Source: Protofrankia sp963555925
GTDB taxonomy: Bacteria; Actinomycetota; Actinomycetes; Frankiales; Frankiaceae
Assembly: GCA_963555925.1 (NCBI GenBank)
Contig: CAUVXJ010000081.1
Location: 4,485-68,484, forward strand
Reading direction: 5' to 3'
DNA: 64,000 bases
A program made the position numbers and the translations under genes. The notes beneath the pieces were generated by a model. The model worked only from the letters and a program-made list of their open reading frames with translations. It did not search any database and was not told where the DNA came from. How positions within the stretch are numbered: position 1 is the first letter of the stretch; every line of letters starts with the position of its first letter. This document shows, piece after piece, positions 35,009 to 47,086 of this stretch.

Positions 35009-38000
35009 AGATTTGACTCCACCAGAACAATCTCCATGAGTCTAACTCTTCAGAGAAGTCAAGTCGTGTTTTCTATTCCCGTCCTTGCTTTTCTGTTAGT
35101 GGAATAAGGCCTTTCCCTCTCTGTGTGGGAGAGTGTGAAAGAGGGTCGCTAGTAGATATCTGATAATAGGAGCATCTCGGGATAGCCTCCATTGAGATTC
35201 TATTGCCAGTTCCGTGTAGAAAAAGATAGAGGTTAAGGCATCTCACATATCATATCAAGTAATAGTCATAAAAGAGGTTAGATCTAAGCAAGGAAAAGCG
35301 ATCTAGGAACAAACTACCAAAGAAGAAGAAGAGCCCGCTTGGCGTAAGTGAACAAGCGAGTGAGTGACAGAGCGCAGAGAGAGGAGGGGATCCGAGTGTG
35401 CTTGTAGCGAATTCTTTAATCTGTAACCCAGCACCACGTAGGACTACCGACGTAGGTAGCTAGTAGTTAAAGGTGGGGGTTCGGGCTTCCCGTATTGAGG
35501 TCATCGATCGACAGGGTGCTACTCCGGGCTTAGAGCCCCTTTCGTCATCCTCCATTTGTGAAGGCATCAAGGGCCCTCTATGTTTGTTAGTTTGCCTGCC
35601 CTGCCCTATCCTAGGATCCCTGGAGCGAGGTAGCTAGGACGAGAGGTACCTCATTAATGTACCTACTCTAGCGGGATTGAGTGAACATACTCCAAGGCTG
35701 CGTCACCAGCAGCGCGAAGGTCAAGCGAGATCTCTGCAGTTTTATCTGCTCTTTCCTTCGTATCCGCCTAGCTGAAGCTATCCGAGTAGCGTCTTATTTC
35801 GTTACACAACTCTTTGTCTAAGAGACCGCTTTTCCTACCTCCGTACACTCTTAACTCTTAAAGGCATCTTGCTTGCCCGTCCCTCCATTCCAAAGGACTG
35901 GGATAAGGGCTTACCTCTGTAATATGAACTGCTAGTTGGGATTGAGTAGCTGGGCATTTAGTTCTTTCCTATGCGCCTATTAGGAAGCTCTGGAGCGTGA
36001 CCAGCAGCCTGAAGTACCCCCTCTCTGCCCTTTCATGCGCAGTTTCCTTCCTCTCTCTCTAGGGATCGCTATCCAGGGTCGCTGGGCCAGTTCCCAAACA
36101 TACTCTTTAGTTAGAGATTGTGCACCAAAATCTTTGTAAAAAACTAGCACTCTTCATCATACGATTCATTCCTATGATTATATTATTCATTCCACGTGGA
36201 AAACCGTCTACTCTCATTGAGTTAACCCCGCTCACTACGAGATTGAGAGGTTACCCCACGAACTCCTTCTCGCTTTTCTTGGCTTGCTGATCCTGTCATA
36301 TAGGAAGTTCTTCCGTCTTGCCTGGTTGACCAGGCTACCCCTTCACTGATTCAATCTTTATAGCCTCAATCGAAACATCAATTCTATGACAAGTTTCCTC
36401 TATCCAAATCCTTCGTTTGAAGCATCTAATGCCATCATGACTTCAATAAAAGGGCCTAAAGCGGGCACAGCAAGAACCCTCCATTCATCCGCAGCAGATC
36501 GTGCTCAAGCTAAAGAGGCTCACTTTCTAGTAAATGAATGCGCGAGCACGGACGCAAAAGCAAAAGACAATGGCTTTCTCCTCCCCTTCGCCTTCCTCTG
36601 AGCTTGAATCAGACCCCAAAAAATGCTGCAACCTTCGGACAGACAGAACTCGAACCAGACCGAACTCGACAAAGTGAGTTCTCTTCCCCGATCCGGTTGA
36701 TTGCCTTGCTTGTCTAGTGTCACAGTTGTTGATTCGCAATCGGTTGAATCAAAAGAAGGCTCCTTTTTCTTTTTGTCTCACACCAGCAGTTGAGATCGAA
36801 AAATCATAAGTCACGATCTAACATCGAATGAACTACTTTGTTAGCGCCATCTCTCCTCAGAAAGCTCTAAACTGGTGACAAGATTTACTTTCTTTGGCAG
36901 GATGGGGTTGATGTTCAGTGGCTCCAATCCCGAATGGGTGTAGAATGGAACAAGCTCGCATGCTCTAGCTGTAGCTCGGTTGAGGCGGAGGTCCCTCCCC
37001 AAGAGTTGTAGACCGGGCACATACGGGGTGCCCGCCTACGAGCAACTTATCTTGCATTCTAGTGAGTTCCGTTCACTTCCCATTTGCCTGGATTTTGCGA
37101 GCAGTTGGTTGATCACAGCTTCCTATCCGACTGCTAGTGAAGTCGATAGTTCTCGTTAGTAGGGGGGGCCCGTAAAGCTCATTTCGATGTTGCAGGGTAG
37201 GTCTACGTCCCCGCCTCAAACTTGATGAGACAGATCGAGTAGGCAGATAGGTTGCTATGATCATTCCTTCGATCGTGTCTGACGTTCGGGTACGAGAAGC
37301 GAGGGGGGACTTATAGCTTAAGAATCTGGGTAGCCGTCCAGGTCAAAGATGACTGCTACTCAACATCACTCCCAAACTTCGCATTGGGGAGATTTGCTTT
37401 GTCAATGCGAATTTCCCTTCATAAATAGCATTTTCTGTTTCACCTTGATTATGAGACCTCAAAATGGACTGTTTTTCCTGCTTTTTCTTACTCCCAACTG
37501 ACAACAGGAAGAGGCGTCAGAGTGAAGAGTTGTTTGCCTGGCTCACTGCTATGACTATGATAGGAATGAGGAATTTAATTACTCGCCCATTTACTAATTA
37601 ATAGAAGGAAAGCGAGTATAGCACTAAAGAGAAAACTGTGAAGTTGATAGAAGCTCACGTCAGCTGCGTCTGATTACAAGCTAGAATAGGGAAGAGATGA
37701 TGCGGCTACTAGGATAAGAGCGGGCCGACCTTAGAACAGGACTGCCTCTCGTCTTCAATCGAGGGGTTAAGAATTCCTTCTAGAACTAGAAGCACACTGA
37801 AGGTATGCCCCTTATTGACTGGAACAAATTGAATCCCGTGGGGAAGAATATCTTGGTCCAACCCGAAAGGAAAGCACCGGGAGAGTAGACGGTTTTGCAC
37901 GTGGAATTAATAATATAATAGTCATCAAGAATCGTCGGATTACTCTACTAGATACGATCCCCTAGAGGAGGCCTAACTAGAGTGAGGCCTGGCCGAAGGT

Positions 38001-38883
38001 TTACCCACAAGGCAAGGTTCTCTCGTGTTTTAGACAGGAATCCGGTGCTTCTGGTACTGCTAACTTTGGAACGATTAAGATGCGGTAGCGAACGAGACAG
38101 CAAATGGATGGAAATTCTCCACTTACTTAATGGCTGCCGCTTCTAGCTCTGGCGCTCTTAATCTCGAAGGTCTTGGTAGGATTCTTACTTGCTGGCCCTG
38201 CCCTTTTCTTTCTTGCTTAATGGCATCCCTTGCTTCGTTTTGCAAGCTCTTTCCTTTGTTGAGCTCTGTCATACCGCTCTTCTATCTCTTTCATTGGCGC
38301 AATCTTCTTTGAATTCAATAAATAATTGCGATTTACTTTTATGAAGGATATCTCCTCCCTTTAATCTAATCAGTATATTACTTCTGAGTAAGGCACTCTC
38401 CGAAAGGAAGGTAAACAGGAGTTAACGGCAGGCGCAATAGAAAGGCAGTTGGAGGCAGGCGATAGGCTTAGATCAGATGCAAGCAAGCTCAGTCTCAATA
38501 TGCGCATTAGAGAAGGGGGGAGTTAGAGGTGGGTTGGTGCTTCGGTCAAGAGGCTAGCTAGCGTCCCACCTTCCTGTCTTGACTGGTAGGCACAATCGCT
38601 TGAGTCTAGTTCTTGAGCGAAGGAATCGCTTTCAATGAAAATTTATCTTTAGCAATCAGCCATCAGCCCTCTTCAAGCTGTCGAATCTAGATAGGAGATC
38701 CACTTCAAGTTCAAGGCTGGCAGGTAAGGTAGTAAAGGCAAGCGCATAGGCAGGGGATAGGCATTCAAATCACTATCTTCAAATAGCGTATATAAGAGAA
38801 AGAGTGGCTCGTGCATCTTTTCTTCTTTTAGACAAGTCTAGTAGGCAAGGGAATTGTTATAGCAAGCATGAGCGGGAATGAGC
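35009..38883. other. Spacer, no gene seen
   Basis: About 3.9 kb upstream of rrn26 with only short frames lacking known motifs. The word AAGCAAGCTACCTT at about 34956 (shared with 17626 and 21778) lies just left of it. GGCAGG/TAGGCA low-complexity words appear at 38430-38770. Confidence 0.55.
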
Positions 38884-38947
38884 AATGACTTGAGTTTAGT
38901 TCTTGAGTTCGAGCGGGGATTCCGGTCTTAAGCAAAGCCGTCCTGCC
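38884..38947 (+). repeat. 64-bp direct repeat, copy 1
   Basis: The 64 bases are identical to 47023-47086 and begin AATGACTTGAGTTTAGTTCT. The flanks differ at both ends. The copies are in direct orientation 8.1 kb apart, so recombination between them would loop out the intervening 8.1 kb. Confidence 0.95.
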
Positions 38948-40768
38948 TCAGTCTCCTCTCGTCTCCTTTCTTTCATTCATGGGAACGAGAACCCCCTAAG
39001 ATAAGGGAGACTTTTCCGATTCCCGCGAGGCCTGTGGACAGGTATCAGATACTGGGCTAATGAGGGAGCCTCCGGATGGTAGGACTAGATATTTAGAATA
39101 GCAGAAATGGAAGGTAAGGTCTCGCTCCCAAACAAAAGACAGAGAATCAAGAATAAAAGACAAGCAATTTACCGAACAACCCTGCAATCATAGGATTCGG
39201 GGGAGAGGGAAAAAACCCTGGCCGTGTGTGGGCCACATCCTATCCCAACAACCAGAAGAGGTTGACACAGTTAATAGGATCAGAAAAGGTTGGCTCATAA
39301 CATAAACTCAAAGACGCCAGAAAAGCACACTTAGCGCGGTACACAACCCTTTTTACAAAACTTTTCAAATCATCACCTGAAAAGTTAGCTGCTGCCCACG
39401 AGACTTCTTCTTCCCAAGACCTTCCATCAGATGGGTAAGGTAATCATAACACCAAACAAAAAAGAAAAAGGTATGGCACTAGTGGTACATAAGCAAGTGA
39501 GCTGAGATAGCATTGGGGAAGCGGAAGAAAGAGCTCCATAAGTACTAAGGTAAAAGAAGAAATTCACACCAACCCAATCTTGAAATCTGATACGAAGGAA
39601 AGGATGAGATGGAAGTAAATAAAAGAATTTTAGAGAGCAAGAAAGAGGATCCAACAGTAAGAGTCCCAGAAAGTACAAGTGTCATTATCCTCCGTTCCCA
39701 TTCAAAAAAAAGTAAGGGAAAGAGTTTCCCGAGGCTTGAACCTCAATACCAATAGAAGAGAGGATCAAAGCAGGTAAGAAAGACAGATTCTACAGAACGG
39801 GGCAAAAAAAGTACAAGCAACTACATCAACAACCACAATCTCGACGAAAACCTACAAAATGGATTCTATAAATGCTAACGGAAACCTAGCTTCCAGGAAT
39901 GAATAGAAGTAGAAATGAAGGAAGGAGCGGAATGAAGGTCCCAAGAAGCATCAAACATTTCCAACGGGCGGAAAGAAATAAGAATCGAGTAGAAGCTTAA
40001 AATGAAGAAAGACTTGTCGGAAATCGCTGACGAAGTGAGCATCTCGGGTGTGAAGGAGCGGCATCGGCAGCGGATCGCGAAATCTCAAAATATGGTAATA
40101 AGTCGCTTTGGTGACTCTTTGGTGTAACCAACCCCTTCCTACGGGATCAGAGATGATCTTGATTGAAAGAGGCAAGCACGCAGATCGGGATGATATCTAC
40201 ATAAACATGCAAGAAGAAAGGGTAGATAGGGACGGAGGTCCCGAGGCAAGGAAGGAAGACATTCATTCATTCTGGGTGAAGAATGACTGCTAGGGGGTTC
40301 CCTAATCTTGTTGAGTTCACACACTTAGATTTCGCTATTGCTGCTCCTGTTATCTTTCAAGCAGCTCTCACATGAAGATTGAGTTCTGTCATCAACCAGT
40401 CGATCATCTCCAAAAGATGGAAGGAAAGGGTTATGACGCTATCCTGGGGGAATTGAGAAAGAAATGAAAGGGACGGGTACGGCTGATCAATCCTAGATGG
40501 GCTCTACTATCTGGATCTGGAAATCCTTAGGGAACGGTGATTTCTCACCCGGCACATAACGATAGGGGACTGATGAACAAGAAGACATATACGGCTCCCA
40601 GCCCTCTAGGACTTTTAGAGAGAGAACAGGGCAACGAGAGTTGGTGCTCGCCCTAATCAGTAAGCGGGAGAGGGTGCTAAGCTAAAGACTCGACCATAGG
40701 GAGAGGGTGGGAAGTAGATCAGAAGAAACAAAACTCGATGATTAGCGTGCATGTGTTAAGCATATAGC
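38948..40768. other. Spacer, no gene seen
   Basis: The plus strand is rich in A and G over 39300-40300, giving several short minus-strand frames rich in Leu, Phe and Ser that look like composition artefacts. No RNA gene or known coding motif is visible. Confidence 0.5.
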
Positions 40769-41020
40769 TCATAATAATAAGGTAAGCTTTGAGATTTCAT
40801 TTCTTTTAAAGGGGCTAGTGTCGGCGTAGCGGATAACCCTCCTGTTGTTAATCTTATCTCTCAAGTTTGCTTTTACATCCTTTTTCGGCTGCTATTCCAA
40901 ATAGGATTGCGGCGTTAAGGGAAGGACAAGGCCCTGGGCTTCCTTTATAAATGGTTAAGAAGATATCCAAATAGAGGTCTGATTTAAACGACCAGGTACA
41001 GCATCTAGATCTTCACGGCA
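40769..41020 (-). pseudogene. cox2: Mosaic of cox2 exon and cox2 intron fragments
   Basis: Three short blocks match the cox2 locus. 40769-40789 equals 26647-26667 (inside the intron). 40969-41005 equals 28121-28157 of the first exon with one mismatch, encoding DAVPGRLNQTSIW on the minus strand. 41005-41020 equals 26432-26447 of the intron (CTAGATCTTCACGGCA). The exon piece is joined directly to the intron piece, sharing the overlapping C at 41005. This is a rearranged, non-functional relic produced by recombination or template switching in the cox2 region. Confidence 0.85.
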
Positions 41021-41291
41021 TTTTATAGAGCAAAGAAGTGTGAGTTGCTTTTTGAGGGGAGGGAGGCCGGCTGACAAGCAATCATCCCCGCACCCATCCC
41101 AAAAGGCCGGGTAATCGCAGCTACTCTTGGGTGAGGCGAGGAAGAGGAAGCGGGCATTCATTCTTTAACACAACACCGGAAGCAGATAGATATCATTGGA
41201 GGCGCCGGTTCATCTCCCATAAAAGGATCGGTAGCGAGAAGAACAGACGGGGTGGGATTCTTTTCCCATCCATCTAGAAACCAGTCATTCA

Positions 41292-41825
41292 ATGGAAAAC
41301 CCCAGGCCTAGTGAAACTCTTATCAACTGCTTATGCAATTGGTGCTACTTGAAGAATCAGATCCTGGGACTTGATATGAATCTGATCGATCTGGATCCAC
41401 ATCTGCACTTTCACATGGAACTGCTGCTCTATCTCGATCTGGCACCTGATCCGTTTATGCTTCAGCCGCTGCTTCCACTGGTTCAGGGTAAAATAAATAC
41501 CACTAGGGCAACTGACCGATCGGGGTCTGTATCTCCAACGAATAGTTCAGCTCCTGTATTTCCCACTGCTACCCCAGCTATTTGTGCTTGGACTCGGGAA
41601 ACTCGATCGACCGGGTGGTATATTGTAACTCCCATTTGCTATTACAGCCCAGCAGAGCGCCTCCGATTGATTGCCCGGTACACGTCGCACCTTATGAAAG
41701 TCCGCTTGGGGAGCATAGGCGTGATAGCGGAACCAAATGTTGAGGTTTCAAAGGCCAGTTCGAGATTTCTAGCCAGTTCCTGTTGTGAAACCCGTCGATC
41801 CAGTTGGTTTCAGAAGCAAGGGTAG
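41292..41825 (+). CDS. Unassigned 177-codon ORF
   Basis: This frame starts MENPRPSETLINCLCNWCYL and is rich in Leu, Pro, His and Ser without recognised motif, signal peptide or clear membrane helix. Its composition resembles the nearby non-coding DNA, so it is probably a chance frame. Confidence 0.15.
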   Translation: MENPRPSETLINCLCNWCYLKNQILGLDMNLIDLDPHLHFHMELLLYLDLAPDPFMLQPLLPLVQGKINTTRATDRSGSVSPTNSSAPVFPTATPAICAWTRETRSTGWYIVTPICYYSPAERLRLIARYTSHLMKVRLGSIGVIAEPNVEVSKASSRFLASSCCETRRSSWFQKQG

Positions 41826-43922
41826 CATCCCAGCCTCCTTCCAGCAGCGCATTCTTGGATTAGCTAGTCCAGTGTGCAGTCGGTGCAGCAACCATTTCAC
41901 CAGCAGAACTAGTTTATATAGAACCCTTCCCGACAAGCTGAACAATTTGTTATCCCGCATTCCGCCTTGTTTTATCAATCTCCGCCCGAGTCGGCTACTT
42001 AAGTTTCATTCCGTGGAGTCAGGGCCGCATGTGTATGAAATCTGATAGGTGTTGCATTGGTCTTCAATTAGTCAATGGCTTAGTGGTTCGCGTATCCCTA
42101 GCCTTCGTAGCAGGGGTTGTTGCCGTTGCCCTTGGAATTACATAATGCATTCCATCTGCCCGGCGTGTCCTTCTGATCTTCAGATTCTAAGGAGGAGCCC
42201 TGGCTGTTCTTCCCGCTGTAGGTCGAGCCAAAAAAGTGCCTAGACATGGCTTCTTTCCCTCCCTACTGGGTAAGCTCTATATCTAGTCAATCATGCGGGA
42301 AGCTATTACACTCACCAACCATATGAGGCGGCTCCATAGCACGAGAAATTCAGCCGTGAATGACTTTCAGCCCTTCTTTCGCGGTATACTTGAAATCTTT
42401 GTTGAGTAGCGCTTGCTTCCTTCCCCGTTAGGGTTAGATCGACCAGTCTTCAAATCTGTTTAGCTGGGAGTGGGTTAACAATGACTTTCGCCTTCCACGG
42501 CATGGAGAATTCACCAGTAATTATGTTAACTGCAACCAAACGCGATTCAATTCAGTCTAGATCCGCTTTCTAGCTTTCTTGTGGGCCAGTAACCTTCCTC
42601 ACCGACCACAGCTGTGCCTCTTCTGTTTCCGCTTTCAGACAAGTAGCTCAGTCGTGTTAATCCTCTTCTGCCTTTCGTCTTTGCGACGTGGATGCGACCT
42701 TCCTTTACCTTTTGTTTGAGTTACCCGTTTGAGTTCCTAAGGTAGCCAGTGCTTCAGTAAACGCTGGTTCTTTCTCCAATAGCTTAACAGCTAATATATT
42801 TCAGAACCTTAGCTCCGCACTCTTTCTTACAACCAAGCACCGGAACCAGTAAACAACCAATTGGCTCGTCAATGGCTAAGTAAATGGCGCTCGAACCCTC
42901 CATCCTGTATCTCTTTTCTAGTCCCTAGATATCTGACCCGTCAACCTTCCTATCTCCTCTGTCTGTTCCATCAGGTTATTTCACTCCGTCTCTGTCCGGT
43001 TATTTCGGTCAGTCGAGCTCTCTGACTGGAATTGGGGTTTATTGGTGTGTATTGGTATAAGTTTCCGTCGTAGTCTGTATCTTAAGGTCCCAGCTCTGGA
43101 ACATCTCAAGATCTAGCCTCCCGGATCTGTCTTTGCTGGTTCTCCCCGCCTCCGCTACCAAGGTATTTGGATGGAATATTTTATCCACTCACTCGACTGA
43201 AAGGCGTATGAAAGCTCCACCCTTACATACGTATCTAATAAGCTTCATAGAGCTGATGCCCTACCCTGCTGGCTCGCAGCCATTCATTCTGTTGTTTCGC
43301 TACGTGTTTATTCCATGAGAGTGTAGCTTTTAATGGCTTTGACCTTCAAGAAATTCCCACTCTTCCAACCCACCCACCTTCGATAGACCTTCTTGCTTGA
43401 AGCGGGTCGAATGCAGTTGATTGTTCTCTTCTTAGCGGTGTATTAAGACGATTTATCAATCATTGAGTGATTGGTTGTGGGGGGTATAGTGCACGATCGA
43501 ATCTTTTATCTTCCCCTCGTCTGACTTGCCACCCTCTCCTCTCTTCACATTCCTCCCTATCGCCTCATTTCGTTAAGTAGTAGATAATCTGATTGGTTCT
43601 GATGCTTCCAACCCTAGGGATCGGAGCGGGCTCCTGTCGGTCACTCGGATACATTGAACAGAAGAGTACGGGAAAGAAGCTTGCGAAGGAGAGCTTGACG
43701 AACCTGTTAACGACCAGGAGCTTTCAACCTTCGACTCTCTGCCGGAGAACCACAAACAAGAAAAGAGCAAAGAATGGAGAACACATTAGCTAGGGAGCTA
43801 ACATCTTAGATGGTTCTTTCCTCGATTCAAGCATCCAAACCCACCCCCGCTTCACTCTGTTCCCACCGGTCGTTAATACGTAGATAACCATCGGTTCCCT
43901 CTCTCGGTTGGATTGATTGACT
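41826..43922. other. Spacer, no gene seen
   Basis: The sequence shows no conserved coding motif or RNA gene. The word ATTCTAAGGAGGAGCCC at about 42184 matches 23047. Confidence 0.5.
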
Positions 43923-44619
43923 TTATTCATCCATCGTGAACTTCTCCCTAAACGCTGATTTATATTTGACCATAGAATCCATATGATCTATCAAAGTCGA
44001 TAACCTAACGACGGGTAGATCCTTTACACTGTTGAACAATGACCCTAGTACATGAATAATTATAGCCTCCAATGTATATTTTCCTAACATATTAAGACCA
44101 GCTAATTCACCTTCGGATAGGCAATACTTCTTCTGCTTTATATAATCCATAGCAGAAATCTTGTCATCTACAATTAATAGTTTAACCAAGCATATACAAT
44201 TATTAAATATAGTTGCCTCATCAAAATTCGTAGTATGACATTCGATTTGTTTCTGTAAAGACTTCAACTCATCCTCGGTCAGAGATTTCTTTCTATTTGT
44301 ATTCAACAAAGTAATAACCGTTTTATAATACACGCTCATACTATATTTTTCAATGAGACTTTTATCAATTAAATTAAGATTAATATAATTCTCGAATCCA
44401 GAACAAATCAATAATTTCTTTCTTATTCTTACTTGATTTAGCTCTATCTCTACCATTATTAGAAGATTTGCCACCGCTACTATTATTAGAAGATTTGCCA
44501 TCACTACTATTATTGGAATAAGATCTTAGGAACATATCAAGTTGCATGTATTTTCTTCTTGCCATGCCTGGCCATACCTTTTCCAAGGGAGTTACAAGAG
44601 GGTGTAACCGGATAATCAT
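43923..44619 (-). pseudogene. AT-rich ORF island, frameshifted, unknown origin
   Basis: Two overlapping minus-strand frames seem to be one broken gene. The first (44619-44380) begins MIIRLHPLVTPL and, after MARRKYMQLDMFLRSYS, has an Asn/Ser/Gly/Lys repeat made of 24-base units (NSSDGKSS, NSSGGKSS). The second (44504-43923) continues with a clean, soluble, coding-like protein: ENYINLNLIDKSLIEKYS, KKSLTEDELKSLQKQIE, IDHMDSMVKYKSAF. A one-base shift near 44410-44440 would join them to about 215 residues. The base composition is far richer in A+T than all neighbours, with A/T-ending codons (ATA, TTA, AAT). I recognise no family. A foreign source such as a linear mitochondrial plasmid is plausible but not shown. 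A 17-bp inverted repeat lies just upstream. Confidence 0.55.
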
Positions 44620-44646
44620 ATTGTATTATGATCTTTCTAATAGGAT

Positions 44647-44706
44647 ATAAACTAGATTTCTCATCTATTACTATAACAATATTAACATCTGAGAAATCTA
44701 GTTTAT
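44647..44706. repeat. 17-bp perfect inverted repeat beside the AT-rich ORF
   Basis: ATAAACTAGATTTCTCA (44647-44663) is exactly reverse-complementary to 44690-44706, with a 26-base AT-rich loop. It lies 28 bases upstream of the first ATG of the AT-rich minus-strand ORF. It could be a stem-loop for transcript processing, or a trace of a terminal inverted repeat. Confidence 0.92.
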
Positions 44707-45336
44707 TTGAAATATAACCGAAGGTACCTTTTAACTACCCTACGCTTTTAACTACCCTGACAAGGCAAGCACCTGCCCTTATTGATTGCCCAAATACGAG
44801 CTTTAGCCAACTGAAGCTACTACCAACTCGAGATAGAAAAAGGAAGCCCATGTTAGCCGCACGCTCAACCAAGATTGAGTTCAAAACAGCTTTTGTCGAA
44901 AGCAGAAGCCACCCCTACTTACTTATAATGGCAAGTGCTTTCTTCCTTCAGTAGGATTAACAACCACTATCACAGCACCTGCGCCTAGAAGTCAACGGTG
45001 CAACCAGCTGGAACTGCGCCTATCACCCGAGAAAGAACCTTCTCTTTGATCTACCGCTTGAGCCTGTCCTTGGGTGACCAATCAACACTATTCATCATGC
45101 GATGATCAAAGAAGCGGCTATAGGTCAAAGGTACAACCGCTACCGCCAGTCGGATTTCCTTGCTTGACAAACGAGCTAACCTACGAACCGCTCCTGCTAC
45201 GGAAGCTAGAAGAAGAAAGGGCGCTCCTACCTTCAGGCTACACAGGAGGTCAACAGAGGCAAAAGAATCACCTAGAAAGGGGGTCTTCTCTTAGGGCTTC
45301 TTGCCAGTAGGAGGAAAGAGAAACAACCTTTATCCA
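44707..45336. other. Spacer, no gene seen
   Basis: Normal mitochondrial base composition returns at about 44740. The 78-codon frame at 45074-45310 is unrecognised. Confidence 0.5.
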
Positions 45337-45453
45337 GGGGAAAGAGAACAACGACTATGAATGGAATATTGCTAATCTTGATATAGTGAAACAGGAAGAT
45401 ATAAAGATATTCCTATACTGAGGATAATCATCCGGGTAGAACTCAAAGAGGAT
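45337..45453 (+). repeat. 117-bp direct repeat, copy 1
   Basis: The 117 bases are identical to 50808-50924, starting GGGGAAAGAGAACAACGACT and ending CTCAAAGAGGAT. The copies are direct and 5.47 kb apart. It is the largest exact repeat I found in the window. Confidence 0.96.
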
Positions 45454-47022
45454 TAGAATGCCCTTAGAGAAGAAAACATCCAGAGGAAGCAAAGGCACCT
45501 TTAGCTCGATCTAATCTATTCTTTCTTATCTTGTTAGAACCCTACAGTAAACCTACATGCCTCAATGCCTCAGGTATTCCATTACAGAACCTCCCGGGGT
45601 TAGTTCCATAGCCTAGCTTATTACCTTCAAGTAGGAGGAAGGAGATAAAATACATATAAGACAAAGCAGACTATCTTAAGATAGACTATACACTATAGAC
45701 TAGAGTTAGACGCGAGAGGGGAGTCCCAACCAGAGGAATTAGGAATTTCGTAAAGTGATGTTGAGTCAACGATGAGTGAGCAACAATCGGTAGATAACTG
45801 CCAACACAAGATGCTACTCCTATTGGAGGGAGCAGTTGGATGCTAATGGGATACAGGAGAAAGAAGAGAGCTACAATCTAATACATTCTATTCTGCCTTG
45901 AGCTACTGGACGATGTAACGTACCTAAGATAATAAGACATAAAAAAAGAGTCAGGTAACTAGGCGCAATACAAGAGGACGGTAGGACGACGAACCATAGG
46001 ATGTCAGAGAAGCGTCCGGGTTGTAACCATGTGAAGATTCAAAGGGGCCCCACATCGATCTAATTCGTTCTAGTGATCTTCGACCACCCTTAGGAACATC
46101 CATGAAAGAGAGATAGAAACCTTAGAGAGCTTAAGGCCAGAAGGGAGATTAAAGCTTAAAACGAAAGTAAGAAGGAACTATGCTTCACTCCCCTTAGAGA
46201 ACTGACAGGGAGGTAAGGTAGCTTGCTGGACTAACAATAAGACTTTCTATCTCTACCCCGCTCTTGGCCTAGCATCCAGATAGAATACATTCTTATCTAG
46301 CCTAGCCTGCCTTAGGAAATAGGGATAGGAACAAAAGGGCATAGAACAAGCTAAGAGGCCCTTATGCAACGAAAAGTACAGTAAGGAAGGAAAGACACAT
46401 CAAGAAAGAAGGAGAAATACATTCTATACTTGCTCGCACCCCTTGTACTTCCTTATACATCTTGAGATAGAAGACAATGTTGGTCTCATACTCATACAAG
46501 GGTGCTAAGAAGGTCTTATTATGGCATAAGAAGGTATTCCTCAGGCAAAGAGGAGAAAAGGCTAAGAAGCAGGATAATTGGATACAGCTCCTACAAATCT
46601 GCAATAGAAGCCAGCAGTTCAAAGAGAATAGAGACAGTCACCAAGGAAAGCTACAGACTACAGGGAAGACAACCCCCCCTTTACCCTTTAGGCTTTATTC
46701 CCCTATTTAACCCACTTACAGAACCCAAAGCGAGAGAGGGATCTTATACCTAGAACTAAAGGAAGATAGGAGCAGACTCAAACTAAGAAGCAGAGGAAAA
46801 CAATCATAAAAAAGAAGATTGTCTGCTAACTAGGGGAAATATAACAACTAGTATGAAAGGGAAGCATTCTTTCTAAACTTCTTACAGGAAGTAGTAACTC
46901 TACCATAATGAGGATAGCTAAACTCGAGTTGAAATAAGAAAAAAAACCTGGAGGGAACTAGCAAAGAGAAAGATAAGGTTGATGAGGAACCTTCACCTTT
47001 CCAGGTTTCTACCCTTTCCTCA
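45454..47022. other. Spacer, no gene seen
   Basis: The stretch is purine-rich on the plus strand, with many short frames on both strands and no known motif. Nothing can be assigned. Confidence 0.5.
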
Positions 47023-47086
47023 AATGACTTGAGTTTAGTTCTTGAGTTCGAGCGGGGATTCCGGTCTTAAGCAAAGCCGTCCTGCC
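47023..47086 (+). repeat. 64-bp direct repeat, copy 2
   Basis: Identical to 38884-38947 in the same orientation; similarity stops abruptly at both ends. Confidence 0.95.

Noticed and set aside
39427..39678. Hydrophobic minus-strand frame resembling a membrane protein
   Set aside because: It is the complement of a purine-rich tract, which gives Leu, Phe and Ser codons by composition alone.
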